A DNA stretch of 11,333 nt from Euperipatoides rowelli (taxonomy: Eukaryota; Onychophora; Udeonychophora; Euonychophora; Peripatopsidae): NCBI GenBank assembly GCA_003024985.2, contig PXIH01S0003997.1, one strand, 5' to 3'. A model generated the notes under the pieces. The model saw only the letters and a list, made by a program, of their open reading frames with translations. It was not told the origin of the DNA and ran no database searches. Made by a program: the position numbers and the translations under genes. The number at the start of each line of letters is the position of its first letter. The first letter of the stretch is position 1. Positions 1 through 7,928 of the stretch are shown in pieces.

Positions 1-680
1 TATATATATCTTAAACCGGGTTTTGGCTTGTGCATGCTTATAGGCTGTAGGCTAGCTTTGTGAGGCCTTTTTCCCATTTGAGCACTCACTCTATCCAACA
101 CTAGCCTACCAATTACTAAAAAATACTAATTTAGGGAATGGTTGATCCAGCTTACTACTTACACAAGGGACAGGCATCGCATCAGCCATCACAATTCTGT
201 AACAACATTATACAAGCCGTCCGATCACAAGTCAAAGGCTAGATCCTAACTAAGTCTATTTTCCCACCTAGCATTATTGAATCATATGAGAGAGGCAACC
301 GACACATTTCTATAACAACATACCAAACTCATACCATAATAAGCCACTAGAATAGGAAAGTAGACTTGGGAATAATCACCGTTTTTCATATAATTATATC
401 TACACTGCCAGTAAGTCAAAGCAAAGCCCAGTATATAGCCATCACATTTTTATAAAACATTTATAGGGGGAATTGTATCCAACTCAGCCATGAGATATAC
501 AGTAGCATAGGAAAAATCAAGAAAATAATAATGTGACTATTAGGAAAGGCTCTTAATTAAAATTACCTAGAAATATTTACATTATTAAAAAAAATTGAGG
601 GAATCCTTACTAAAATTTTAAAATAAAACCCTAGTTTAAATCAAATTCCTATAATCAGCACAGACAAAAAGGAGGTAAGG
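1..680. other. AT-rich non-coding DNA
   Basis: I see no open frame of useful length, no RNA gene and no repeat unit here. The stretch begins with a short TA run and is punctuated by short TAGGCT/TAGCCTA words that recur throughout the window. It is probably intergenic or intronic. Confidence 0.6.
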
Positions 681-793
681 ATGGTCAGATAAGCAAAATG
701 TATTTTAATACCCGCTATTTCTCTATCGGGATAGAGGCGATAGATACACCACCCATCTCGCATTGCTAATGGAAAATAAAGGCATCTGACCAT
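681..793. repeat. Small inverted-repeat element with internal hairpin
   Basis: A 10-bp inverted repeat bounds the segment: atggtcagat at 681-690 and its exact complement atctgaccat at 784-793. Inside, ctctatc (721-727) and gatagag (730-736) form a perfect 7-bp stem around a 2-base loop. The interior is richer in GC than its surroundings. The layout suggests a small MITE or folded relic, but I found no convincing target-site duplication beside the arms, so it stays unclassified. Confidence 0.4.
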
Positions 794-1489
794 AAAAAAA
801 TTAAAACTTAAAAATTAAAAAATTAATACTATTTGATTTGACATCTGCACAAAAATTGGAAATACTCCACGACAAACTTTAGTTTAGCAATGCATATTCA
901 ATTTAATTTTCATTAAAAACAATAATTACATAAATCATTAAAAATAAAATAAAAAAAAATAAAATACTTACAAAAGTGATATTATTACACTAGATAGCCA
1001 ACAAATACAAACTTGTTAATATTCATTGATTTCCTTTAAAGTCCTATAGAATTACAATTTCTAGATATAGTCCTGAATGTAAATGAAATTATCAGCTACA
1101 ATTCATGGATCACACACTAGATTTTTTTCAAACACTGCTTGTCCAAAAATATGTTTTGGAATTTAGAATGAGAGCTTCTGGGTCGAAGAGAAGATTCTGA
1201 ATAATTTCACCCGGGATTTTTAAACTTGAATTTTCACAACTGGATATTATTAATTTTCTCTGCTGCAAACGGGAACACAATTCTGTTTCTCTTCTTTAAT
1301 CTGAGGAAATTTTGAATAATTTATTTTATTCAATGCACTGGATACAAGTTTTGGTTGTTGTTTCTTGTCATCTCTTAATTTATAAACGGCATTTTAATTT
1401 TATGTGGTTTATGCAAAAGCTTATGAATTATCGGTAGCTGCAAGATCAGACTTATTAACCCGATCCACACACAGGATCTAGGTTAATTA
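794..1489. other. AT-rich non-coding DNA
   Basis: This holds homopolymer-rich AT sequence, with A runs near 930-960, and no recognisable gene, RNA or mobile element. Confidence 0.55.
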
Positions 1490-1499
1490 ATGGAAATAG

Positions 1500-1655
1500 G
1501 CTTTTGCCTGATCTCGCTCAACAGACTGGCAAGAAGACCTTACCACAAAGGCAAGACCAGCCAAAGCAAGGCAAGACAGGACCATCCTGTCAAGATGAAC
1601 AGGACCTGAAAACCAGCTGCCACCACACAGGCAAGGCAAGACCATGATTATTGGA
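1500..1655. repeat. GC-richer patch with recurring ggcaaga words
   Basis: Within otherwise AT-rich DNA this patch is purine- and GC-richer and repeats the word ggcaaga or ggcaagac about five times at irregular spacing. Examples lie near 1529, 1550, 1570 and 1636. Short frames of about 40 codons cross it, but they look low-complexity, rich in Lys, Arg and Gln, and match no family I know. It is probably the remnant of a repeat element or a degenerate minisatellite. Confidence 0.35.
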
Positions 1656-2819
1656 AAATCCAACTATTTCTACCCCTCTGGAGATTAACGTAAACTTTAC
1701 AGATGAATTTGTCTGCTATATCACATGACCAACCGGAACTGTATTTATTGGAATTAAGTCACTGACATGGTAAAGCTTATCTTCACGAGGGTAATGGCAT
1801 TCACATTAGTAGATGAGACAGACAGTATCTCAAACTTATCTACAGTAACTTGGTGCATGTGAAGTAACGTTAGCAAAGAACCAAGAGTATCCTTTTTAAA
1901 TTTGAGTTACTGAAATTATTAGAGTTAATTTCAACAGTTTATAACACATAAATTTTAAGGTTTGTTTAATTAGCAGAATAGTTCTGGGTGAGTATTTGTG
2001 AAGAATTAGTAATGGCGGATATAGTTTTAAAAGTTCCAACAACTCTCATTAAACTTTATTAATAGCAACTCTCATTCTTTGTTAGTACACCATAATTCAC
2101 AAATAATAATGTGAGGAACATAGGATCCATGTTTTTCTTGAATACATAAACTTTGGATGACTGTTAAGTATGTAAATCATTAATCACTTTGAAGTAGGCT
2201 ATCACATTATTTAAACAAATTTGGGTTTAAACAAAAAAACAATACAACCAAATACAATTTCTTATTTGTATTATTAACATCAATTTGTTGGCAATAATTT
2301 TTAATAGTATAGTTGGCAATAACACTGTAATTATTTATGTAGAAATTTAAATCAACAAAACAATTAATAAAACCTTACAACATAGTATAACAAGTGAATT
2401 AAGTATTGACCCCCAATAATTAACACAACTTAAATGTAATTTATATACTATTCATAAATCAATTAATTAAAGCTAGGTCCTTTATAGGCCTAACCCATAA
2501 CTCAATTATACATATGATAATTTCTTTAATTGCATGAATAACCAATCTGTTAATAGTAACTACTTTGTAGCCTATCCAACTTTGGTATTAAATTCTTTAT
2601 TCTTATGATTTTTAAATTCTACATCATTAGATGGACATAAGGTTTCTAGGTTCACATTATTATAAATAATTACAATATTTATTCAGTATGTATTGATGTC
2701 AATTTGTCAAATATTTATCTTTTGATATTTTAATTAACAATAACTATTCCTTTATAGTATTGAAATATTATAATCAGTGTTTGGTATCTATACATTAATA
2801 AATGCTTTTCATAACCTAG
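1656..2819. other. AT-rich non-coding DNA
   Basis: No gene is visible. A short word (gttggcaataa) occurs twice between about 2287 and 2325. From about 2640 onward the sequence begins to resemble the tandem array that follows, with words like cagtatgtattgatgtcaat, so the oldest units of that array may lie here. Confidence 0.5.
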
Positions 2820-3365
2820 GTAGGTTACACATTTATACAAATTGTCACAATCAGTATTTTAAATTCATTTAACATAATCTATTTTATTGTTTTAGCTGTT
2901 ATATCCCATGGTAGGCTATACAAATAAAATTAAAGATTATGTCCCAATCAGTACTTGTACTGTATTCAAAAATTAAATTCTATCAATATTAATCATAATC
3001 ATTATAACGATTGTAGGCTATACAACTATAAACAAATACCTCCTATAGTATTTGTACTATATTCAAAAGTCAATGTTATAACTTATAACCATTGTAGGCT
3101 ATACAAAAATAATATATCAAATGTCACAAACAGTTTTTATACTGTATTCAAAAATCAATTATATTAATATTAATTATTATAACCATTGTAGGCTATATAA
3201 AAATATAAAATGTCACTACAGTATTTATACTGTATTCAACAATCAATTATATTAATATTAATTATTATAACCATTGTAGGCTATATAAATATAATAATAT
3301 AAACTATCACAAACAAAATATTTGTACTGTATGTACAACTTAAATAATTTATTTATTTTAACATA
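2820..3365. repeat. Diverged AT-rich tandem array (80-100 bp units)
   Basis: The word gtaggctata recurs at 2911, 3013, 3094, 3188 and 3276, at intervals of 102, 81, 94 and 88 bases. Between these anchors the units share a second block around tgtcacaatcagta and a third around ttgtactgtattcaaaaat. The two units around 3120-3285 are the most alike, while the first and last are degraded. The contig stops in the last unit at the N at 3366, as expected where short-read assembly fails in repeats. Open frames through the array are low-complexity Asn/Tyr/Ile strings and not genes. Confidence 0.75.
3292..3365 (+). repeat. 74-bp contig-end overlap, copy 1
   Basis: These 74 bases are identical, by eye, to 5182-5255. 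Copy 1 ends exactly at the N at 3366 and copy 2 begins exactly after the N at 5181. That placement marks a shared contig end (contig A continues into contig C) and not a biological duplication. Confidence 0.85.
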
Positions 3366-3366
3366 N
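3366..3366. other. Assembly junction A/B (single N)
   Basis: This one-base gap joins the end of the tandem array to unrelated AT-rich sequence. The true continuation of the left side is at 5256, as shown by the 74-bp overlap, so contig B appears wrongly inserted here. Confidence 0.8.
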
Positions 3367-3631
3367 AAATATTTTCAATTAAATTATCACAAATCTTTCA
3401 ATTCTTTACTTAAATAAATATTTTCATGAATATTATTATTTTAAAAAAACATTTACATATACAACATAAAAACAAACAAATAATTCCATAAACACTATAC
3501 AGTTTATTTACAGCCAGTTTGAGAAACTGATAACATGGCACAACTTTGAAATAGAAATCGACGCTAAGTGTGATACATCAAATTTTTAATTGCACCAGCA
3601 TATTTCAAACCAGTCGGAGGACCCGAGTGTT
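3367..3631. other. AT-rich non-coding DNA
   Basis: I see nothing identifiable. The first few tens of bases contain words (aaattatcacaaat) loosely similar to the neighbouring array. Confidence 0.5.
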
Positions 3632-3820
3632 AAAAAAACAGCTAGGTATGACAGGAGCCTTAGACTAGTTGTTTGTGTTTGTGCTTAAAGTTTATTTTAA
3701 TTTAGCCTATATAAAGCTATTTTTTTTAAAAAAAACAGCTAGGTGTGTCAGGAGCCTTAGACTAGTTGTTTGTGATTAAAGTTTATTTTAATTTATATAA
3801 AGCTATTTTTTTAAAAAAAA
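3632..3820. repeat. Two-copy tandem duplication, about 97 bp
   Basis: A unit starting with an A run and cagctaggt (3639) is repeated from cagctaggt at 3736, an offset of 97 bases. Both copies contain ggagccttagactagttg, then aagtttattttaattt, then tataaagctattttttt. The second copy is a few bases shorter (missing bases after ttgtttgtg and before atataaagc) and differs at isolated positions, so the duplication is not brand new. Each copy holds a TATA-like tatataaag word. No gene start follows convincingly. Confidence 0.8.
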
Positions 3821-4099
3821 TGATACCATTTGGGGAATTATCTTTGCCCCAATCAAGTTCGGGTCGAAAATCATCCCTGAAAATCTCCGAATTAGGCCTA
3901 CAATCTGATCGAATTACAATCGAATATGAAAATGCGCAATCAGATTTTTTTAAAAAAATAATAGTAGCCTACTCTACTTGTTATTCTGTAATTAATATGC
4001 TTACATTGAAAATTGATGTCCATAATAGTTTCTAAATAAAATTTATGATAACTTAAAATTAACTTAAAATTGAGATTTTCAAAAGTTTTATGCGAAGTC
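3821..4099. other. Non-coding DNA; weak open frame to 4035
   Basis: A plus-strand frame stays open to 4035, but its first part runs through the tandem duplication above. The rest has no recognised motif and ends in AT-rich sequence. The 3840-3950 part is less AT-biased than its surroundings and could be an old element fragment. I do not call it a gene. Confidence 0.4.
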
Positions 4100-4262
4100 A
4101 TATTTATAACTCATTTTCATCTTGACTTAGGTGCTCATCGTCCTTGAAAGCATTTTTAATTTTTATTTTAATTAATATTTTTATATTCCTATTGTGTACC
4201 AAGTCTTAGGACTTGGCAATACATTTTTGTAAATAAAGAATGATAAAATATAAATTAATTAG
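4100..4262 (+). mobile_element. Possible non-LTR retroelement 3' tail
   Basis: The perfect hairpin ccaagtc / gacttgg (4199-4205 and 4210-4216, loop ttag) is followed by caatacatttttgtaaataaagaatgat-type sequence. Several insect LINE families end with a hairpin and then a gtaaataaa tail. No coding remnant is readable upstream, so this is a resemblance and not an identification. Confidence 0.3.
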
Positions 4263-4750
4263 GCCACCTCTAAGCATTTTATTTTGCATAAGATTGCATC
4301 TATTGCACTTTCTGCTTAAAACAATATTTCATTGTCTTCCTTAATTCCTATACTTCACACTTCTGAACAATCGTATGAAAACAGCAGAAAATGATAGCTA
4401 TATGGTCTAAGCTATAATATTAAAATATTTAAAATAATTGTTAGTTTAGAACTTATTGATCGTTTTCATTTAATTAATGATGAAATTCTGATAAATTTAC
4501 TTTTAGCAAAAGTTTTTTATTTTCTTTGCGATGCACGTTTAAAAAATCTAACTTTTCTTTCTTTAGCCAGTCGTTCCAATTCATAATAAATCTGGACAAT
4601 ATTGTTAACTGAATGAAAAATAAATAACATTAAAGAACAACATATTCTCTGAAACTCAAATAAGCGACAGCGTGTTGATGTCTTTTTTTTTTATTTTTTT
4701 GTTAGGAAAGCAAAATGAGACATCTACACGTAGGTGACGTAGCTCAATCA
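4263..4750. other. AT-rich non-coding DNA
   Basis: No gene or repeat is recognised. A long T run with one interruption lies at about 4683-4702. The more complex sequence just after it may be further decayed transposase sequence leading into the fragment at 4755. Confidence 0.5.
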
Positions 4751-4754
4751 TTAT

Positions 4755-4962
4755 ATGGAATCACTTATTAAACAGCAAATGATAACCCCATTGACTTGGT
4801 GGAACAGAACCAAATAAATAAAACAACAAAAAATTACCTTTGCTGAATAAAGTGGCAAGAAAATATTTAACCATCCCAGCAACTTCATTACCATCGGAGC
4901 GAGTTTTTTCCATTGTTGGTGGAACTTGGTGCAGTAGTATAAAGACTCTCCCGAGTCTGTAA
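4755..4962 (+). pseudogene. Decayed hAT transposase C-terminal (dimerisation) fragment
   Basis: Two frames carry the hallmarks of the hAT-family C-terminal dimerisation domain. From 4755 one frame reads to PLTWWNRTK (4788-4814) before a stop, matching the family's NPLxWW signature. From 4855 another frame reads ARKYLTIPATSLPSERVFS, matching the highly conserved A-x-x-YL-x-IPATS-x-PSERxFS block, and stops at about 4962. The phase change and the stops at about 4815 and 4846 show that it is broken. In intact transposases the two blocks belong to one reading frame separated by about 20-30 residues, as here. No BED zinc finger, catalytic DDE region or flanking terminal repeats are visible in this contig. 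The opposite-strand open frame over this stretch is a shadow. Transposase identity is secure; the exact family (Ac, Tip100 or other) is not. Confidence 0.85.
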
Positions 4963-5180
4963 ACACAATCGTACTTTTTTTTTTTAAAAAAAATAACGCA
5001 CTCTTATTTTTGCATAATTTAAAAAATTAATAAGAAATTATTCATTTTTCGCTTCAATAAAGTCCTAAATATATTTTAAAATTAAAAAATAATAGATTTT
5101 GTGTACCACTTTATTATAAATAATAGTAGCTTTTGTTGTTGTTGTTGTTCACAATTAGCTTATTCGTATAACCGGATTAC
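4963..5180. other. AT-rich DNA with short (GTT)n repeat
   Basis: Apart from a T/A homopolymer block near 4975-4993 and about five GTT units at 5134-5149, nothing is recognised. The contig ends at the N at 5181. Confidence 0.55.
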
Positions 5181-5181
5181 N
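5181..5181. other. Assembly junction B/C (single N)
   Basis: The right side begins with the 74 bases that also end contig A. The left side shares nothing with it, so this is a scaffolding join, not native adjacency. Confidence 0.8.
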
Positions 5182-5255
5182 TAATAATATAAACTATCAC
5201 AAACAAAATATTTGTACTGTATGTACAACTTAAATAATTTATTTATTTTAACATA
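5182..5255 (+). repeat. 74-bp contig-end overlap, copy 2
   Basis: Identical to 3292-3365. Contig C continues past it with acacagttgaatag, the natural extension of contig A. Confidence 0.85.
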
Positions 5256-5273
5256 CACAGTTGAATAGCAAAC

Positions 5274-5400
5274 TATAGCGTGCGGTGGGTTTGGGAGGTA
5301 GGCATGCAGTTATTCTGGGAAGTGGGGGCACCCTCAGTAGGGTCGAGCAGAGTTTTGAGGTAAGGTTAGAAGGGGAAATACCCCCCACCCCCACCATTTT
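5274..5400. other. GC-rich block 1 (G-rich on plus strand)
   Basis: This run of about 125 bases has G-rich tracts (gggtttgggaggtagg, agtgggggcaccc) followed by a C tract and a T run at its right edge, and stands out against AT-rich flanks. A minus-strand frame through it has no recognised motif. It is probably part of a mobile element of foreign base composition. Confidence 0.4.
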
Positions 5401-5644
5401 TTTTAATTGCTCCAATAAAATGTGGTGCAAACATGACACACACATGTGATGGAAAGTATTTGATGGATTAAAATGAAGAGAGATTAGAACAAGAGATAAT
5501 TTCATTATTATAAAAATAAGAAAATATTTTTTCTAATAAATACAACTTTTTGTACGTTATCTAAATGATTTAAAATTTCAGCACTTTTTAAGTATCAGCA
5601 GATCTTATTTTAAGAATTTAAAAGCTTTAAAAACTAATAGCTTC
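5401..5644. other. AT-rich spacer
   Basis: This is ordinary AT-rich DNA between two GC-rich blocks. Nothing is recognised. Confidence 0.5.
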
Positions 5645-5960
5645 AAAGGGTTCTGCCCCTGAAAAAAAAAAATCTTTGCCCTGGCCCCCCTCTTTTTGTG
5701 CTGTCCAATAAAAAGTTTCTTTGTCCGGCCGCTCTAGGCCAACTTTCTTCTTCAACCCTTCCAATCTTTGCCGTCTCCAACTACCCCAACTCATTCACCC
5801 CCCCCCCCTTGAGCCTTCCCTGGGCATCACCAGGCATGTGCCCTTCCCTCTAAAACCTAACTGTGGGGAAAGTGCCTGGGTTGCTTTGGGAAGGCTTGAC
5901 CTCCATGTAACCTGGGCCCCAGCCCCAAGCTAATAACATTTATTCTGAACTGTACAAAGT
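5645..5960. other. GC-rich block 2 (C-rich on plus strand)
   Basis: This segment has C tracts (9-10 C near 5799-5808), gcccctg, ccctggcccccc and cctgggccccagcccc, far from the composition of the flanks. A plus-strand frame from 5721 to 5933 encodes a Pro/Leu-rich peptide of 70 residues without a family match that I can name. On the minus strand it lies directly downstream of the LINE remnant described below, so it may be the 3' untranslated part of that element or a separate insertion. Confidence 0.4.
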
Positions 5961-5999
5961 AGCCTCCTCCATACACAACGGTCACCAGCTGGCGCTGCT

Positions 6000-6024
6000 C
6001 CCTAGTCAATTTTTTTTACTAGGG
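6000..6024. repeat. Short hairpin
   Basis: ccctagt (6000-6006) and actaggg (6018-6024) are perfect complements around an 11-base T-rich loop. The hairpin lies downstream of the LINE remnant on the minus strand, where element 3' structures could sit. Confidence 0.4.
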
Positions 6025-6059
6025 GGCATTATATCAAATGAGCTGGAAGGGTCTTTTAA

Positions 6060-6494
6060 GCCTGTCTAACACTGATAGAGTATTTACACACTTCAAAAAT
6101 TTTCCTAAATTAAACTATTGAAATATACATCGGAGCTAAGAAATATGTCCAATCTGTTTTTAAACCCATTCAATGTTTGCAATTCTAATAATGAAGCAGG
6201 CAACATGTTTTAAACGTTAACCATACAATTTACAATAAATTTATGTCTAACCCTGGAGCGAATATGTTGTACTATGTTCCATAGACAATTTCCACCCATG
6301 ATCACAAGTTCTAATTTTCTCTGATAAATGAAATCAGATTTCCCAAAATCACATTTTTATAAGTATAAATTATGTCACCACTAATATAATTTCACTGCAT
6401 AGGATTGATAATTCTATATTGTCTTAATATTTGTAGTCGATCACCATAAGATTTATTTTTTAGTTCATTCACTCTTTTAGTAATTCGTCTAAAG
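6060..6494 (-). pseudogene. Decayed LINE ORF2, C-terminal end
   Basis: Read on the minus strand from 6494, the sequence gives RRITKRVNELKNKSYGDRL and then, after stops and frame breaks, pieces such as SGDIIYTYKN and LQTLNGFKNRLDIF-like words. This is the arrangement found after the reverse transcriptase core in CR1/L2/Jockey-type non-LTR elements: a KSYxDRL block, a RGD-x-I-x-TYK block, then a terminal FKxRLD block. Several stops occur, so it is not functional. The reverse transcriptase part continues upstream at 6760-6860 and, across the contig overlap, at 8036-8390. A hAT element (6495-6759) splits the two halves. The LINE clade cannot be settled by eye. Confidence 0.75.
6487..6494. repeat. 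8-bp target-site duplication, left
   Basis: gtctaaag directly precedes the hAT element and is repeated exactly at 6760-6767. An 8-bp duplication is the hallmark of hAT insertion. Confidence 0.9.
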
Positions 6495-6759
6495 CAGGGT
6501 TCTTCAACGTGGTCCATAGCGCACACCATGGGGGTTTTATGATTTTTGGTGGGCGGTAATGAAATTCAACTAAAAAAAAAATAGTTCATCAAATGCGACA
6601 AGAAGTCAACAAAACGTCCAGTCAACTAAAAAAAAAAAAGCTCATCAAATCCGACAAGAAGTCAACAAAACGTCCAGTCAACTAAAAAAAAAAAAACCAG
6701 CAAATCTCTCCAAAATCTGCTGAAGTGGGCGGTAAACGAAAAAAGGTTGAAGACCCCTG
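6495..6759. mobile_element. Non-autonomous hAT element (MITE), 265 bp
   Basis: The element starts with cagggttcttcaacg (6495-6509) and ends with ggttgaagacccctg (6745-6759), whose complement is caggggtcttcaacc. The terminal inverted repeats match at 13 of 15 positions. The exact flanking duplication gtctaaag completes the hAT signature, as do CAGGG-type ends. There is no transposase frame, so mobility would have needed a transposase supplied in trans. Inside is a 56-bp tandem repeat with A tracts, and the word gtgggcggtaa occurs near both ends (about 6549 and 6725). It is inserted in the LINE remnant and is therefore younger than it. Confidence 0.9.
6566..6692. repeat. 56-bp tandem repeat inside the hAT element
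   Basis: Units begin with tcaactaaaaaaa at 6566, 6622 and 6678, exactly 56 bases apart. There are two full units and a truncated third. Each full unit contains catcaaat, gacaagaagtcaac and aaaacgtccag. The A tract differs in length between units, which suggests slippage or unequal exchange. Confidence 0.85.
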
Positions 6760-6767
6760 GTCTAAAG
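6760..6767. repeat. 8-bp target-site duplication, right
   Basis: gtctaaag directly follows the hAT terminus and matches 6487-6494 exactly. Confidence 0.9.
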
Positions 6768-6860
6768 TATTGGTCAAGTCGATTTTGATCAGTAATATTA
6801 ACCAAATAGCAAGCAATATTACAATAATCAACCTTAGGCTGCAGAAAACCCTTATATGTG
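6760..6860 (-). pseudogene. Decayed LINE ORF2, upstream side of the hAT insertion
   Basis: On the minus strand this gives QPKVDYCNIACYLVN followed by NRLDQYFR. It resembles the block near the end of non-LTR reverse transcriptase ORFs where a Q/PxLDYCxxxW-type motif precedes the linker. It joins directly to the piece at 6060-6494 once the hAT element and one copy of its target duplication are set aside. The same bases reappear in contig E with further upstream sequence. Confidence 0.75.
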
Positions 6861-6861
6861 N
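6861..6861. other. Assembly junction C/D (single N)
   Basis: The LINE reading on the left is cut off here and resumes at 8137 in contig E, so contig D does not natively follow. Any open frame that crosses this N is an artefact. Confidence 0.85.
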
Positions 6862-6907
6862 CCCCCCCCGCACCGCGGGGGTCGCGGGGGCACTATTTAC
6901 GCCCCTG
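6862..6907 (-). mobile_element. GC-rich hAT-like transposon terminus (right end)
   Basis: Read on the minus strand, the segment begins CAGGGGCGTAAATAGTGCC (ending at 6907), with the CAGGGG start typical of hAT ends. It continues into a GC-rich hairpin: CCCCCGC (6865-6871) and GCGGGGG (6875-6881) pair perfectly around a 3-base loop. Bases 6885-6907 are the exact complement of 9548-9570, at the end of contig E. The contig begins inside the element, so its full length and other end are not visible. Confidence 0.7.
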
Positions 6908-7580
6908 AACCCACGTCATAAATCAAATTATTTTGAACGCCTAAGCAGACCACTCGGCTATGGTATAGAGGCTATGTTCTATTTCAGTGCGTAACTGAGT
7001 CTCTTACTTTGAAAGCTAAATTAATTAAAGTTTACACGGCTATTTAAATAAATATTTTAAATACGTAATTACACTTTGAAAAATATTAGATTACTCACAA
7101 AATGAAGAATAATTTCAATTTCTTCGTTCGTCTAAATAAAAATTCACGCGTGGAAACAAACTGTTAAAAAAAATCAATATGGAACAAGGTCAATTTATGT
7201 ATTTTAATTCACAATTTAAAAACAGTTTGTAACTACAAGAATTTATATAAATTCATAAAATAATTTAATTATCACTTAATGTTAGACCACAGTGACTCAT
7301 AATTAAATGCAAACAAACTGGTTTTAAATTTTAAATTCAAATATATTTGTTGACCTACAAAACTTATTAACTTTTGAATTCAATTTCTTTCAGAAATAGA
7401 TTTCAATTTTCGGCTGTGGATTTAATTTGGACGAACTAGAAATTGAAAAATGTATTTATAATTGTTAATTTTGTGAACTTAGTATCTTTCAAAGTACAAA
7501 TTTCCGTGTATTAACTTTCTTAAATAAGTTTGAACGTAAAATAACACTTTCAAAATAAGACCCTTCACCTACACTCTGTA
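6908..7580. other. Upstream flank of the kinase exon
   Basis: This is AT-rich sequence between the transposon end and the kinase start codon. It should contain the 5' untranslated region and perhaps the promoter, or an intron end. I found no clear TATA box or initiator that I would defend and no other gene. Confidence 0.45.
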
Positions 7581-7927
7581 ATGGAAGACATTACAATAGA
7601 AGTCAGAGAAAAAGCACAGCGTATATGCAGTGAGTACTTAGGAGGTGTATGGAAAACAGTAAATCAAGAGGACATCATTATTTATCGTTTCCCAGGAAGT
7701 TTTCTTAATTTAACACTCAAACTTTCATTGCCTTCTCATTTAAAACCAATTGGAGATGAACCTCCTCAAGTGGTCATGAGATGTCTTCTTGATACCATGC
7801 AACAGGGTTATTTTCAGAAAATGACTGAAAACATTGTTGTTGTATTACTGGCAGAAAAGAAATTAGCCCCCAAGGTTTATGGGATATTTGATGGAGGGCG
7901 TTTAGATGAATATATTGCATCAAGAAC
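7581..7927 (+). CDS. Choline/ethanolamine kinase family protein, N-terminal part
   Basis: An ATG-initiated frame of 115 codons, cut by the contig end. It matches the N-terminal lobe of choline kinase, which phosphorylates choline or ethanolamine with ATP in the first step of the CDP-choline/CDP-ethanolamine (Kennedy) phospholipid pathway in the cytosol. Visible blocks are REKAQRICSEYLGGVWK (9-25), RFPGSFLNLTLKLSLPSHL (36-54), GDEPPQVVMR (58-67), ENIVVVLLAEKKLAPKVYGIF (83-103, two pieces: ENIVVVLLAEKK and LAPKVYGIF) and GRLDEYIASR (106-115). The arginine of the VVMR block and the ENxxxxxLAE glutamate are kept. The glycine-rich nucleotide loop, usually GG-L/M-SN, reads GSFLN here, which is unusual. 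The start is plausible because the family block begins within 10 residues. The protein kinase-like catalytic HND motif would lie downstream and is not in this contig. It is a diverged paralogue or an early pseudogene; family assignment is firm, activity is not. Confidence 0.85.
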
Positions 7928-7928
7928 N
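7928..7928. other. Assembly junction D/E (single N)
   Basis: The kinase frame stops being meaningful here. The residues that an open frame gains after this N come from the hAT element of contig E and are not part of the protein. Confidence 0.9.

Larger units (their letters stand above)
6653..6860 (+). repeat. 208-bp contig-end overlap, copy 1
   Basis: These 208 bases are identical to 7929-8136, including the 13-base A tract. Copy 1 ends at the N at 6861 and copy 2 starts after the N at 7928. The overlap covers the end of the hAT element, its right target duplication and about 93 bases of LINE flank, so it is the same locus present twice, not two insertions. Confidence 0.9.

Noticed and set aside
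1490-1610. Short basic peptide frame in the ggcaaga-rich patch
   Set aside because: About 40 codons of Lys/Arg/Gln low complexity, with no conserved motif and alternative frames equally open.
2955-3167. Open frame of 70 codons inside the tandem array
   Set aside because: Low-complexity Asn/Tyr/Ile composition follows directly from the AT-rich repeat units; no motif or start context.
5248-5505. Minus-strand open frame of 85 codons
   Set aside because: It starts in AT-rich DNA, crosses the G-rich block, has no recognised motif and ends in the contig overlap region.
5721-5933. Open frame of 70 codons in the C-rich block
   Set aside because: Pro-rich translation is expected from C tracts, no family motif was recognised, and the block looks like part of a repeat.
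6725-6994. Open frame of 89 codons on the plus strand
   Set aside because: It runs from the end of the hAT element through antisense LINE, across an N, into another transposon end, so it is a chimera.
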